A stretch of 64,000 nt of DNA from positions 1-64,000 of IMG/VR virus record IMGVR_UViG_3300037961_002553; one strand, given 5' to 3'. A program made the translations under genes and the position numbers. This document shows positions 13,408-21,453 of the stretch, piece by piece. Every line of letters begins with the position of its first letter. Position 1 is the first letter of the stretch. The notes under the pieces were generated by a model that worked only from the letters and a program-made list of their open reading frames with translations, searched no databases and was not told the origin of the DNA. This DNA is from a virus.

Positions 13408-14712
13408 ATGGAATCAATCGTAGCAAAGCGAGAACTCGGTAATGGCCGATGGGATAAAGCCCTAAAGCGCAAAATGGTTGAATTGTCTGTTGCTGATAAC
13501 TATGATGAAGCAAAAGAAGAATGGATTGCTACTGGTGAAGTTTGGTGGGCAGGAAACGAAGAAGTTCCTGATTGGGTCGCTAATTCACAAATGGGACAAG
13601 GCAAATGTCTTTGTGGACATATTGTAGTTTATCACTTTCAAATCACCAACACCGAAAATGGCGTTGTTGAATGCGTTGGTAGCGACCATATCAATACATA
13701 TCTTATTATGCGAGCAATTGCAGAAGATGAGGGCATTTCAATTAATGCTATCACCGATGAGAAGATTCAAGAATGGATTGATGTGCGAACTAAATCAATG
13801 AAAGCAGAAGCGTGGTGGAAAGCCAACGGTGCTGGATTTGAAATGATGTTTGATTCTGTCAAGGAAATGGATTTGTTCTTCAATGTTCGTGATACCAACA
13901 AAACCTTTTATGACTCTGAGATTCAAGCATATTCAACTGAAAAGCATATCCGTAAGCGAGCCGAAGGTCAATTTGGTAGTCCTGAATATAAGATGGCTTC
14001 TATTGTTTGGCGTTGGAATCACCCAGATAATCCAAAGGCTCAAATCAATACGACAGGCTATCCGAATGATAACTTGATGAAGGATTTGTCTTTGTTCTAT
14101 GTGATGCAAGCCCAGTATCTTCCACAATTCAATAAAGCAAAGAAAGCGCGTGAAGAACGAATCTTTGAAATTGCAGAAAGAAAGCGACGAGCAGAAGAAC
14201 GAATGGAACGGGAACGAATTGCCCGTGAAGAACGAGAAGCCGAGCGTTTGCGTATTTACAATCTTCCTGAAAATGTTGAGAAGCGTCGTCTTCAAGCAAT
14301 TGAAGAAGAAAAGCGTTTAGCGTCGTTGGCTGAAGCCCGACGACTTGCAGCAATTGAAGATGAAAAGCGTCGTAAAGCAAGAGCCATTCAAAGACAAATG
14401 GAGCAAGAAGACACTCTTCGGAATAATAATTCCGAGTTTGAGAATATGTGTGGCTACTATGGTATTCCAGTATTTGATGAATCTTATGCAGGTAATGATT
14501 GGGAACGGGAGTTTTTGTCAAGTGTTAAGGAACAAATGTTGTCGGGCAAATCAATGTCCGATAGGCAACTTAGCACCATGAAAAGGATTCTAACCCAAGA
14601 GCCAGCAACATCAAAGCAAATTAACTACTTGATTAGCCTTGGCTTTGAAGGTCAAACTGATAATTTATCAAAAATGCAAGCAAGCAAGTTAATTAGTGAA
14701 TATATTCAATAG
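13408..14712 (+). CDS. Zinc-containing protein with arginine-rich coiled coil and small C-terminal helical domain
   Basis: 434 residues. The N-terminal part has CLCGH...IxNxxNG...VGSDHI (about 71-94), a pattern seen in phage proteins with a small zinc-ribbon-like module. Residues ~235-335 form a long E/R-rich coiled coil. The last ~45 residues (EPATSKQINYLISLGF...) match a short module often found at the ends of phage and plasmid DNA-metabolism proteins. Likely nucleic-acid binding; exact role unknown. Confidence 0.7.
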   Translation: MESIVAKRELGNGRWDKALKRKMVELSVADNYDEAKEEWIATGEVWWAGNEEVPDWVANSQMGQGKCLCGHIVVYHFQITNTENGVVECVGSDHINTYLIMRAIAEDEGISINAITDEKIQEWIDVRTKSMKAEAWWKANGAGFEMMFDSVKEMDLFFNVRDTNKTFYDSEIQAYSTEKHIRKRAEGQFGSPEYKMASIVWRWNHPDNPKAQINTTGYPNDNLMKDLSLFYVMQAQYLPQFNKAKKAREERIFEIAERKRRAEERMERERIAREEREAERLRIYNLPENVEKRRLQAIEEEKRLASLAEARRLAAIEDEKRRKARAIQRQMEQEDTLRNNNSEFENMCGYYGIPVFDESYAGNDWEREFLSSVKEQMLSGKSMSDRQLSTMKRILTQEPATSKQINYLISLGFEGQTDNLSKMQASKLISEYIQ

Positions 14713-14858
14713 GCGGATTCGTGTAATCAGGTGAGGCTCGCTTTGTGCCTTGTTGTTGTTTCGCCGCCATTGATACCGCAGGTTTAAAAGTAAAAATCAT
14801 CACAAGGTTCGGCATCTTTTAGATGGTTTTCCTGCACCCACTCACGGGTTTTTCCAGT

Positions 14859-14914
14859 AAAAACGACAATCTTTACCTCACGGAATAGTAGTGTTGCATT
14901 CTATGAGTCGTTTT
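14859..14914 (+). ncRNA. Possible structured RNA in a 220-base gap
   Basis: The gap 14713-14934 holds no gene. AAAACGAC (14860-14867) can pair with GTCGTTTT (14907-14914), enclosing a second GAAT/ATTC pairing. The left part has GGCGG (14712-14716) and CCGCC (14764-14768). May be a small RNA or leader; not a tRNA. Confidence 0.3.
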
Positions 14915-14934
14915 CCCACACTTGAGGTGTTAAT

Positions 14935-15198
14935 ATGATTAATTGGATTAAGAAATACTTTGTTGTTGAACAGAAAACAACACACACTAAAAAGTGCAAC
15001 ATATGTTATCTAAGAGCAGATTATCATATGTTGGTTCAATTCCAAAGAATTAATCTAGAAAATGTAGATAATAAAATACTAATACAAATTTGCGAGAGTT
15101 GTTATAATGAAATTAATGAGAGATATAATCCCGACTCACAACCACCGCCTATACAAAAAGGAGTTTTTGTTGCGGAGTTGTTGGGCAGAAGAGAATAG
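14935..15198 (+). CDS. Zinc-finger protein, possibly extended by frameshifting
   Basis: 87 residues with CNIC (about 22-25) and CESC (about 55-58), a zinc-ribbon pair, ending AELLGRRE. The +1 frame continues past the stop as NRKRIFKELRSLGMPPYQAFQISIK to 15289 and looks protein-like, so the gene may be frameshifted, either programmed or by mutation. AGGTG precedes the ATG. Confidence 0.6.
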   Translation: MINWIKKYFVVEQKTTHTKKCNICYLRADYHMLVQFQRINLENVDNKILIQICESCYNEINERYNPDSQPPPIQKGVFVAELLGRRE

Positions 15199-15281
15199 AA
15201 AAAGAATATTTAAAGAACTAAGGAGTTTAGGAATGCCTCCGTATCAAGCATTCCAAATATCAATAAAAAGGATGTATGAAA

Positions 15282-15449
15282 ATGAATAAAGAAATTAAGA
15301 ACAAAATGTGGTCGCTACTTGATTATGCGACCTCTACCTTGAAGCACTACGAAAACGAAAATACCCATTGGAAAACTACTCTTTCTTTGGCTCGTTTTGA
15401 AGCACAAGAATTGCTAGAATTGACAAAATCTCTGGATGAGGAGGAATGA
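15282..15449 (+). CDS. Small helical protein
   Basis: 55 residues (MNKEIKNKMWSLLDYATSTL... SLDEEE), amphipathic helix. Ends in EEE where the GAGGAGG ribosome site of the next gene overlaps its coding sequence. Function unknown. Confidence 0.55.
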   Translation: MNKEIKNKMWSLLDYATSTLKHYENENTHWKTTLSLARFEAQELLELTKSLDEEE

Positions 15450-15451
15450 AT

Positions 15452-15682
15452 ATGGATAGTTTTATTACGATTAAATACGGCAACACCCTTTACAATGATG
15501 GGACAATTAGCAAGACAACCATTTACAATTTTAATACTGTGGAGGCTTTCCGAACATCATGGGCAAATCGTAGCCAATTGTCAAATGCAGACTATCAAGC
15601 AAATGTTAAGGAATTGACCATTCAATGCCGAGAGTTTGTTGATGCTACTGAATACCTTAACTCTCTGGGTGAAGAAGAATGA
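15452..15682 (+). CDS. Small alpha/beta protein
   Basis: 76 residues from the ATG at 15452 (GAGGAGG nine bases upstream); an ATG at 15446 is too close to that site. Starts MDSFITIKYGNTLYNDG, a beta hairpin, then a helix with RTSWANRSQL and ends GEEE. Not recognised. Confidence 0.6.
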   Translation: MDSFITIKYGNTLYNDGTISKTTIYNFNTVEAFRTSWANRSQLSNADYQANVKELTIQCREFVDATEYLNSLGEEE

Positions 15683-15819
15683 ATCACGATGAAAGAATTG
15701 GAAACGGAGTCATGACAATGACTGTGGCTGAAATGGCCGCACTACCAACTGTTGAATTGGTTGGATTGATTTTGAATCTTCGGTTCAAACTGCGAGCATT
15801 TATGGGTGAACAACAATGA
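15679..15819 (+). CDS. 46-residue protein with hydrophobic helix
   Basis: MNHDERIGNGVMTMTV then AALPTVELVGLILNLRFKLRAF, a helix ending in basic residues. ATGA overlaps at both ends place it in the operon. Could be a membrane-associated peptide or a degenerate helical domain. Confidence 0.5.
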   Translation: MNHDERIGNGVMTMTVAEMAALPTVELVGLILNLRFKLRAFMGEQQ

Positions 15820-15932
15820 ATGAAGTTATTTGTTTTCATTGCTCTAAACTTTTGGGCGTAAGTATTGATGTTGCGGAACAAGTTATTTTTTGTCTTGAAT
15901 GTAAAAACATATGCGAGAAGGTGATGATTTGA
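15816..15932 (+). CDS. 38-residue zinc-ribbon microprotein
   Basis: CFHC and CLEC pairs, 20 residues apart, plus NIC near the end, make a minimal zinc ribbon. ATGA overlap with the preceding gene; its 3' end overlaps the start of the next. Confidence 0.55.
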   Translation: MNEVICFHCSKLLGVSIDVAEQVIFCLECKNICEKVMI

Positions 15933-16582
15933 ATATCTTTGCACTATCACGAAATCCTGTTGAAGCGGCTCAACAAATGATTGATAAGCATATTATCAAA
16001 ATGCCGACTGAAACCTGTCAAATGTTGCATACTAACATTCTTTATATGCAATATGTCAAAGAACACGGTGAAGAACCTCAATTGAAAGACCTTAAGGCTT
16101 TTCACCTCGCCACCGAGTCAAAATTAATGAAGCCAGCCATGCTCAACCACCCCTCAACCATTTGGGCGAGGCAAACTTATGCTAATTGGAACTGGCTTTA
16201 TGAACATGGCTTGGCTCTTTGTGATGAATATACTTATCGCTACGAGAAAAAGCATGGGACTCTACAAAGAATCCTTGATTGTGTTCCTTACTTTGATGTG
16301 GTGTTTGAACACCCTTTTCAAAAGAAGCGACTACAACCTGTTTCAATTGCTATGGACGACCAGTATCGGATTTCTAATCCAATGGATATTCCTAACTGGG
16401 ATTTTGTGATTGAATCATATCGCCACTATTACCTTGAGGGCAAGTGGCGTATTGCTGAATGGCGTAAGAACCGCCGACCTGAATGGTTTCCAGCAAACCA
16501 CTACGCAAAGAAATATAATGTAGGTGTTCGTGCTTACAATGCTCGTAAGCCACGATACCCACAACAACTGATGGAGGAATAA
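15929..16582 (+). CDS. Conserved phage-type protein with DKH, QML and NHP motifs
   Basis: 217 residues from a TTG at 15929 (GGTGAT upstream), or 223 from an ATG at 15911. Conserved-looking blocks: NIFALSRNPVEAAQQMIDKH, KMPTETCQML, NHPSTIWARQ, WLYEHGLALCDEYTYRYEKKHG. This pattern matches a family I recall as widespread in tailed phages, without an established function. The ordered H, D, C and W residues suggest an enzyme. Ends QLMEE before a GGAGGAATAAATATG junction. Confidence 0.7.
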   Translation: MNIFALSRNPVEAAQQMIDKHIIKMPTETCQMLHTNILYMQYVKEHGEEPQLKDLKAFHLATESKLMKPAMLNHPSTIWARQTYANWNWLYEHGLALCDEYTYRYEKKHGTLQRILDCVPYFDVVFEHPFQKKRLQPVSIAMDDQYRISNPMDIPNWDFVIESYRHYYLEGKWRIAEWRKNRRPEWFPANHYAKKYNVGVRAYNARKPRYPQQLMEE

Positions 16583-16584
16583 AT

Positions 16585-16824
16585 ATGGTGGACTTAAATG
16601 AAGAAATGATTGAAGAAATATACGCAATACTTAAGGATGGTTGTAGTCAAACTGAATCTTGGTCTATTGAGAATAGAGTTAATGTGTATAGGCTACATTT
16701 TATCAAGATGTATATTGATAAAATGATTTATGGGACTTCTAATAAAGAAGTAGAGAATATGTTTGCAGAATGGAATATCCCCAGACTGATTAATAAAGAA
16801 AAACCAGACGGATGGGAGGAATGA
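16585..16824 (+). CDS. Small protein, function unknown
   Basis: 79 residues, acidic N-terminal helix (DLNEEMIEEIYAIL), ends DGWEE. Starts at the conserved GGAGGAATAAATATG junction. No motif recognised. Confidence 0.65.
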   Translation: MVDLNEEMIEEIYAILKDGCSQTESWSIENRVNVYRLHFIKMYIDKMIYGTSNKEVENMFAEWNIPRLINKEKPDGWEE

Positions 16825-16826
16825 CA

Positions 16827-17078
16827 ATGTATAGTGAGATTGAAATGACAATGCTTGAGTCTCTCAAGAAAGAATTTGGAGAGACTTACGAAGCATTAGA
16901 AGAAGTAATCGTGATGGATAAATTGCGAATTGCTCAAGAATTGTATAACAAAACAGTTGATGATTATCGTGGAAACCAATCAGCCAAAAACTACAATATG
17001 CTGGTGGTTGCTATGATTTGTCTCCAATATTGGGGGCAAAAGAAAGTCAAACTGTTTTCTCTTACGGAGGACTTTTGA
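16827..17078 (+). CDS. Small helical protein
   Basis: 83 residues from the ATG at 16827, chosen because GGGAGG lies ten bases upstream. Predicted helical (EIEMTMLESLKKEFGETYEALEEVIV). Not recognised. Confidence 0.6.
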   Translation: MYSEIEMTMLESLKKEFGETYEALEEVIVMDKLRIAQELYNKTVDDYRGNQSAKNYNMLVVAMICLQYWGQKKVKLFSLTEDF

Positions 17079-17189
17079 ATGTGTGGAGCAATTTCAGTTC
17101 CATGCAAAACAGAAGGTTGTGAACGCTTCACAAAAGAAGAGTATTGTTCACAATGTAAAACAAATATGAATCATTTAACAGGTGTTTAA
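17079..17189 (+). CDS. 36-residue A20-like zinc microprotein
   Basis: MCGAISVPCKTEGCERF...YCSQCK gives C-x5-C-x4-C and YCxxC. The GCERFTKEEYCSQC spacing recalls the C-terminal half of an A20-type finger. That resemblance is weak and based on spacing only. GGAGGA precedes it. Confidence 0.5.
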   Translation: MCGAISVPCKTEGCERFTKEEYCSQCKTNMNHLTGV

Positions 17190-17190
17190 A

Positions 17191-17493
17191 ATGGAATGTA
17201 AAAAATGTGAAGGAAAGGGATGGTATAAAGTCCCAAATCATCGTCTTGAAATTATGGAGAATGTTGAATGTATGGATTGTTTAGCACATGAACACTTCAA
17301 AGACCACTTGAAAGACGAATTATCTCGCTTGTTAATCAACACAAGTCCACAAAAACTGGCACAAATTGTAGCACAGTTAGTCGTTAATTCGGTGGATAGA
17401 AACGAGAATGACGACATTCAGCGCATTGAGGGCATCATTCATACGAAGAATGTCTTGAATGCGCTCACGCTTGCAGAAGCGTATTCACAGTAG
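17191..17493 (+). CDS. DnaJ-type zinc-knuckle protein
   Basis: 100 residues from the ATG at 17191. CKKCEGKGW is half of a DnaJ cysteine-rich repeat (CxxCxGxG), paired with CMDC at about residue 29-32. A helical domain with LLINTSPQKLAQIVAQLVV follows. Probably a zinc-binding adaptor; immediately followed by tRNA-Arg. Confidence 0.65.
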   Translation: MECKKCEGKGWYKVPNHRLEIMENVECMDCLAHEHFKDHLKDELSRLLINTSPQKLAQIVAQLVVNSVDRNENDDIQRIEGIIHTKNVLNALTLAEAYSQ

Positions 17494-17506
17494 GAATGGT
17501 TCACAT

Positions 17507-17579
17507 GGGCGTATGGTGTAATAGGATAGCATTTTGGCCTTCTAAGCCGAAGATTCGGGTTCAAATCCTGATACGCCCG
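17507..17579 (+). tRNA. tRNA-Arg (TCT)
   Basis: Acceptor GGGCGTA/TACGCCC, anticodon arm TTGGC-CTTCTAA-GCCGA (anticodon TCT), T-arm TCGGG-TTCAAAT-CCTGA, discriminator G, no encoded CCA. It reads AGA/AGG, which are common in this genome. Confidence 0.9.
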
Positions 17580-17633
17580 CCATTCCTTCTGTATGACCAA
17601 CTTTTCGGTTGCGAGTCGCCCAAAATTGCGTTC

Positions 17634-17644
17634 TTTATATACAC
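17634..17644 (+). promoter_or_regulatory. TATA box TTTATATACAC
   Basis: TTTATATA after the tRNA-Arg gene and 60 bases before the ATG at 17694. Likely restarts transcription downstream of the tRNA. Confidence 0.55.
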
Positions 17645-17693
17645 TCATGGGAACTCGTTTCACCCGAACTAATATGAATAAAGAGGAAGAAAT

Positions 17694-18065
17694 ATGCACA
17701 CAGAACAAGAAACAATACAAACCGTGTTGCTCAATGTAATGTTGAACAATGACGGTGCAACAACAGAAGAATTAAAAAATGCTTTAATTCATGCTGGTTT
17801 GATTAAGCCAACAACGAATACTATGGACAACACAATTAGAGCAGGAATGATTGCATTACAAAGGCGATTTGCTAAGCAATTTAATATTGTATTGCATACA
17901 ATTAGTCCCCATATCAAACAAAGAAAATACATTCCTTTTGAGAAGGCTAAGCAATTTTGCATAGATAATCTTTTGGAAGAGATGTATGATGAGGACGGAA
18001 ACCATGTTGGATATTATTTCCAACACCCAATAGCACTAAGTAAAGAGAGGATTGATTTAATATGA
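17694..18065 (+). CDS. Possible winged-helix protein
   Basis: 123 residues. The N-terminal ~45 residues (TVLLNVMLNNDGATTEELKNALIHAGL) look like the first helices of a winged helix. The rest is basic with a beta-rich end (VGYYFQHPIAL). Own TATA box upstream. ATGA overlap with the next gene. Confidence 0.6.
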   Translation: MHTEQETIQTVLLNVMLNNDGATTEELKNALIHAGLIKPTTNTMDNTIRAGMIALQRRFAKQFNIVLHTISPHIKQRKYIPFEKAKQFCIDNLLEEMYDEDGNHVGYYFQHPIALSKERIDLI

Positions 18066-18310
18066 CCCCAAGAATACCAAATGTAGAATTTAGAATAATT
18101 GACGCAGAAGATATGCCACCAATGGTTATATCACAGAATGAAAAGGATGAACCAAAGGTAGTGATTAACACTTATCACCGACTTTGGTTAAGTCTTAACC
18201 GACGATTGATTGCTGGCATCATTGATGCTTTGCCTGAAAAACTAGATATGATTTTGACTTCATATCTTAAGGAACAGCGAAACTTTGAAAAAATGGATAG
18301 GGAGGAATAA
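18062..18310 (+). CDS. Small protein, function unknown
   Basis: 82 residues: beta-rich start (NVEFRIIDAEDMPPMVI), then helix with LWLSLNRRLIAGIIDALPEKLD, ends DREE at a GGAGGAATAAATATG junction. Not recognised. Confidence 0.6.
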   Translation: MTPRIPNVEFRIIDAEDMPPMVISQNEKDEPKVVINTYHRLWLSLNRRLIAGIIDALPEKLDMILTSYLKEQRNFEKMDREE

Positions 18311-18312
18311 AT

Positions 18313-18738
18313 ATGGCTAATGGAATACAAAAGGAATGCATAATGTGTAAAGCAACATTTGTTACGAGAACAATTTCTTCTGCTTCTTGGCAGAAACATT
18401 GTGAAGAGTGTCAAATCACAAGAAAGAGAGAACAACACATTCACCGAACTCAATCAAGGATTGAGAACCTTGAAGAATCTCTTCGCTCAGAAATGAAAAC
18501 TTTGAGCCATAAAGTGTCAGATATTGATATTCTAATCTCAGCAGAGATTAGTAATGCCTTATCCAAACTTACAGATAATGATTTGTATGAGGCTTTGATG
18601 GCTTCCATGCAAAAACAAATTGATGCATTTATGTCTCAGATTGAGGCAGATAACAAAAAGTTTAGAGAAAAGATGCAAAGGCAATTGCTCACCATGAACA
18701 ACAAATTAGTAAAAATTATGCAGGAGATGGAAGAATGA
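18313..18738 (+). CDS. Zinc ribbon plus coiled-coil protein
   Basis: 141 residues. CIMC (about 9-12) and CEEC (about 29-32) form an N-terminal zinc ribbon. Residues ~45-141 are a long coiled coil interrupted near LIS...SKLTDNDLY. Ends QEMEE. Likely an oligomeric adaptor or DNA-binding protein. Confidence 0.65.
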   Translation: MANGIQKECIMCKATFVTRTISSASWQKHCEECQITRKREQHIHRTQSRIENLEESLRSEMKTLSHKVSDIDILISAEISNALSKLTDNDLYEALMASMQKQIDAFMSQIEADNKKFREKMQRQLLTMNNKLVKIMQEMEE

Positions 18739-18848
18739 TTAAAACATTGGCAAAGATTGCATTTTGGGGAACAGTCGGCGTAGCAACGGGTGTTGTGGGT
18801 ATTGGCTTACTTGCCGCCCTTGACGATGCAGATTACCCTTTGGAGTAG
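18735..18848 (+). CDS. 37-residue single-span membrane protein
   Basis: MIKTLAKIAFWGTVGVATGVVGIGLLAALDDADYPLE: a basic start, about 20 hydrophobic residues rich in glycine, then an acidic end. ATGA overlap with the gene before. It could be a holin-like or other small membrane peptide; not provable from sequence. Confidence 0.6.
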   Translation: MIKTLAKIAFWGTVGVATGVVGIGLLAALDDADYPLE

Positions 18849-18850
18849 GT

Positions 18851-18866
18851 GGACTCCTTTATATAC
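18851..18866 (+). promoter_or_regulatory. TATA promoter of the ubiquitin-like gene
   Basis: GGACTCCTTTATATAC, identical over 16 bases to the promoter at 10194-10209. It begins right after the stop of the membrane peptide gene and lies ~40 bases before the ATG at 18904. Confidence 0.65.
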
Positions 18867-18903
18867 TTTGGAAGAGTAGAGAAAACACAACGGAGATGAT
18901 AAT

Positions 18904-19110
18904 ATGATTAAGTTGAGAATTATGAACGAAACGGGACACACAGAAGTTGTCCTTGCAGAAAGCGAAGTTATTGACCAAATTGACCAGCACCCGACCCATT
19001 GGGTGTTTATTGACGGTGAAATGGTTGCTAGAGAATCTATCGGGGAAATTAACTGGGACACCGTTCAATCGGTGGATTTGACCCCCGCTATTGTTGGAGG
19101 AAGTTATTGA
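18904..19110 (+). CDS. Ubiquitin-like (beta-grasp) protein with C-terminal GG-SY
   Basis: 68 residues. The C-terminal half WVFIDGEMVARESIGE...VQSVDLTPAIVGG follows the pattern of ubiquitin from its 'IFAGK' strand to the terminal 'RLRGG': strand, turn with G, I at the short helix, then a final strand ending in Gly-Gly. Here GG is followed by only SY, as in ubiquitin-like precursors that need trimming. The N-terminus (MIKLRIMNETGHTEVVLAES) fits the first beta hairpin, though the helix between is short. The same genome encodes an E1-like protein (24299-24856) and a JAMM protein (25899-26483). It has its own promoter and terminator. A sulfur-carrier role (ThiS/MoaD/SAMP-like) is as likely as protein conjugation. 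Confidence 0.6.
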   Translation: MIKLRIMNETGHTEVVLAESEVIDQIDQHPTHWVFIDGEMVARESIGEINWDTVQSVDLTPAIVGGSY

Positions 19111-19145
19111 GATTAATTTCTCTTAACTCTTCCAAACCACCATTC

Positions 19146-19190
19146 GGGGGTAGCGTAGGATTTAATCCATCCTGCGCTATCCCCTTTTTT
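19146..19190 (+). terminator. Terminator of the ubiquitin-like gene
   Basis: GGGGGTAGCGTAGGAT pairs with ATCCTGCGCTATCCCC (with G-T pairs) followed by TTTTTT (19185-19190). It makes the 68-codon gene a single-gene unit. Confidence 0.75.
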
Positions 19191-19195
19191 GGGTG

Positions 19196-19576
19196 ATGAC
19201 ACCCGATTTGATAAATTTTATCAACCAAAATGGATTAAAAATAATGCTAGACCTCAAAGGATGGACTTATTCCTCCGCTATTGAGATAAATGGTTTAGCA
19301 GTAGTCAAACCCGACTTTTACCCACCCCGCCATGTCCTCGCTATGGGCAAGAGGGGCTACATTTATTGCGACGGGCAGACTCGGATAGATTACGCAGGGC
19401 AAGTGTTTTCATCAACAGATGAATTACTCAATACCTGCGGAGAAGAAGCAATTCTTCATTTTAAGGACTGGGTATTCCTTGAAGAAAAAGAATGGGTGAT
19501 AACCGATGGTAGTCGTTGGTTAGCCTCATTCTCAAATCTTTCAGAATTACCTAAAAGAAGTAAATATAGGTGTTAA
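19196..19576 (+). CDS. Protein of unknown function, 126 aa
   Basis: Starts MTPDLINFINQNG at 19196; an ATG at 19244 (MLDLKGWTYSS) is possible and would leave a perfect palindrome (19208-19224) in the promoter. Beta-rich with a helix near TDELLNTCGEEAILHF and a basic end (KRSKYRC). Family not recognised. Runs up to the RNR gene and is probably in one transcript with it. Confidence 0.6.
   Translation: MTPDLINFINQNGLKIMLDLKGWTYSSAIEINGLAVVKPDFYPPRHVLAMGKRGYIYCDGQTRIDYAGQVFSSTDELLNTCGEEAILHFKDWVFLEEKEWVITDGSRWLASFSNLSELPKRSKYRC
19208..19224. promoter_or_regulatory. Perfect 17-base palindrome TTGATAAATTTTATCAA
   Basis: Perfect inverted repeat just after the upstream terminator. It would be an operator or promoter element if translation of the next gene starts at 19244. 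Otherwise it encodes LINFI by chance. Confidence 0.35.
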
Positions 19577-19578
19577 AT

Positions 19579-21444
19579 ATGACTCAAGCCCCAAACAAAA
19601 AGATTTTATCAGATATTACTGTTCACATGAAATATGCAAAATACAACCCAGAATTACTCCGAAGAGAATCGTGGGATGAAATTGTTGAAAGAAATATGCA
19701 AATGCACATCAAAACCTATCCTCAATTAGAAGAGGATATTCGTGATGTTTATACTCACTTTGTCAAAACCAAGAAAGTTTTGCCTTCCATGCGCTCAATG
19801 CAATTTGGTGGTAAGCCAATTGAGATTAGCCCAAACCGTGTCTATAATTGTGCTTATATGCCAATTGATACTCACATCGCTTTTAGCGAGGCCATGTTTC
19901 TTTTGTTAGGAGGAACAGGTGTTGGATATTCTGTTCAGCGACACCATGTAGAATTAATGTCTGCAATTCAGCATCCTAATCCAAATCGCCAACGACGATA
20001 TTTAGTAAATGATTCTATTGAAGGTTGGGCTGATGCAGTAAAGATTCTAATGGAATGTTATACGGGTGTTAGAACATCTACGCCTACATTTGATTATTCA
20101 GACATTAGACCAAAAGGTTCTCTTTTGAAAACTTCTGGTGGAAAAGCGCCAGGCCCACAACCATTGAGAGAATGTCTCGTTAAAATTGAAGGTATGCTTC
20201 AAAACATTCCTAATGGTTCTATGTTGAAACCAATTCAAGCACACGATATTATGTGTCATATTGCCGATGCTGTTCTTAGTGGTGGTATTCGTCGTGCGGC
20301 TATGATTAGTTTATTTTCAGCAGACGACCATGAAATGATTGCTTGTAAATCTGGTAATTGGTGGGAAAACAATCCCCAAAGAGGCAGAGCAAACAATTCA
20401 GCAGTTCTTTTGAGACACCGAGTAACAAAAGAATTCTTTATGGATTTGTGGAACAGAATCAAAGCATCTGGTTCTGGAGAACCTGGAATTTATTTCAATA
20501 ATGATAAAGACTGGGGAACAAATCCCTGTTGTGAAATTGCACTCCGACCATATCAATTCTGCAATCTAACTGAGGTTAATGCTTCAGATATTACAGACCA
20601 AGCAGATTTAGAGTCAAGAGTTTCTGCCGCCGCTTTCCTCGGAACACTTCAAGCAGGATATACTGATTTCCACTATCTTCGTGAAGTTTGGCGTAAAGCA
20701 ACAGAAAAGGATGCTTTGCTCGGTGTTTCCATGACAGGTATTGCTTCAAATGTTGTTGAACATTTGGATTTAGAAATGGCCGCTTACGAAGTTAAGAAGG
20801 AGAATGAGCGTGTTGCCAAAGAAATCGGTATTAATCCAGCATCAAGAACAACCTGTGTTAAACCTGCTGGAACAACTTCTCTTGTGTTAGGCACTTCTTC
20901 GGGGATTCATGCTTATCACGATGAGTATTACATTCGCCGTTTGCGTGTTGGTAAGAATGAAGCAATCTATGGTTATCTCGCAAATAATCATCCCGAATTG
21001 GTTGAGGATGAGTTCTTCAACCCGCACGAACAAGCAGTTATTTCAGTTCCTCAAAAAGCACCCGAAGGTGCAATTACACGCCACGAATCGGTATTTGATT
21101 TGTTAGAGCGAGTCAAAAACTTTAGTATTCGTTGGGTTCGTGCAGGGCATAATGATGGACTGAATACCCACAATGTTTCCGCCACAATTTCTATTAAAGA
21201 AGATGAATGGGAAACAGTAGCCGATTGGATGTGGTTAAACCGACATTACTATAATGGTCTGTCTGTTCTCCCGTATGACGGAGGCACATATACTCAAGCA
21301 CCTTTTGAAACCTGTGATAAAGAAACCTATGATAAATTGACCGAAACACTTCAAGATGTTGATTTAACAATGGTTCAAGAATTACAAGATGATACAGACC
21401 TTTCGGGCGAATTAGCCTGTGCTGGTGGTGCTTGCGAAATCTAA
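19579..21444 (+). CDS. nrdJ: Class II (adenosylcobalamin-dependent) ribonucleotide reductase
   Basis: 621 residues from the ATG at 19579 (AGGTG upstream). It reduces ribonucleotides to deoxyribonucleotides for viral DNA synthesis. Seen: PSMRSMQFGG and NCAYMP (first redox cysteine ~88), LLLGGTGVGYSV, NPCCEIAL (second redox cysteine and following block, ~314-320), FCNLTEV, KPAGTTSLVLG, and a C-terminal CAGGAC redox pair. The layout matches the monomeric class II triphosphate reductases of Lactobacillus and cyanophages, at the short end of their length. No small subunit or activase is nearby, consistent with class II. Confidence 0.93.
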   Translation: MTQAPNKKILSDITVHMKYAKYNPELLRRESWDEIVERNMQMHIKTYPQLEEDIRDVYTHFVKTKKVLPSMRSMQFGGKPIEISPNRVYNCAYMPIDTHIAFSEAMFLLLGGTGVGYSVQRHHVELMSAIQHPNPNRQRRYLVNDSIEGWADAVKILMECYTGVRTSTPTFDYSDIRPKGSLLKTSGGKAPGPQPLRECLVKIEGMLQNIPNGSMLKPIQAHDIMCHIADAVLSGGIRRAAMISLFSADDHEMIACKSGNWWENNPQRGRANNSAVLLRHRVTKEFFMDLWNRIKASGSGEPGIYFNNDKDWGTNPCCEIALRPYQFCNLTEVNASDITDQADLESRVSAAAFLGTLQAGYTDFHYLREVWRKATEKDALLGVSMTGIASNVVEHLDLEMAAYEVKKENERVAKEIGINPASRTTCVKPAGTTSLVLGTSSGIHAYHDEYYIRRLRVGKNEAIYGYLANNHPELVEDEFFNPHEQAVISVPQKAPEGAITRHESVFDLLERVKNFSIRWVRAGHNDGLNTHNVSATISIKEDEWETVADWMWLNRHYYNGLSVLPYDGGTYTQAPFETCDKETYDKLTETLQDVDLTMVQELQDDTDLSGELACAGGACEI

Positions 21445-21453
21445 GGTGATTAA

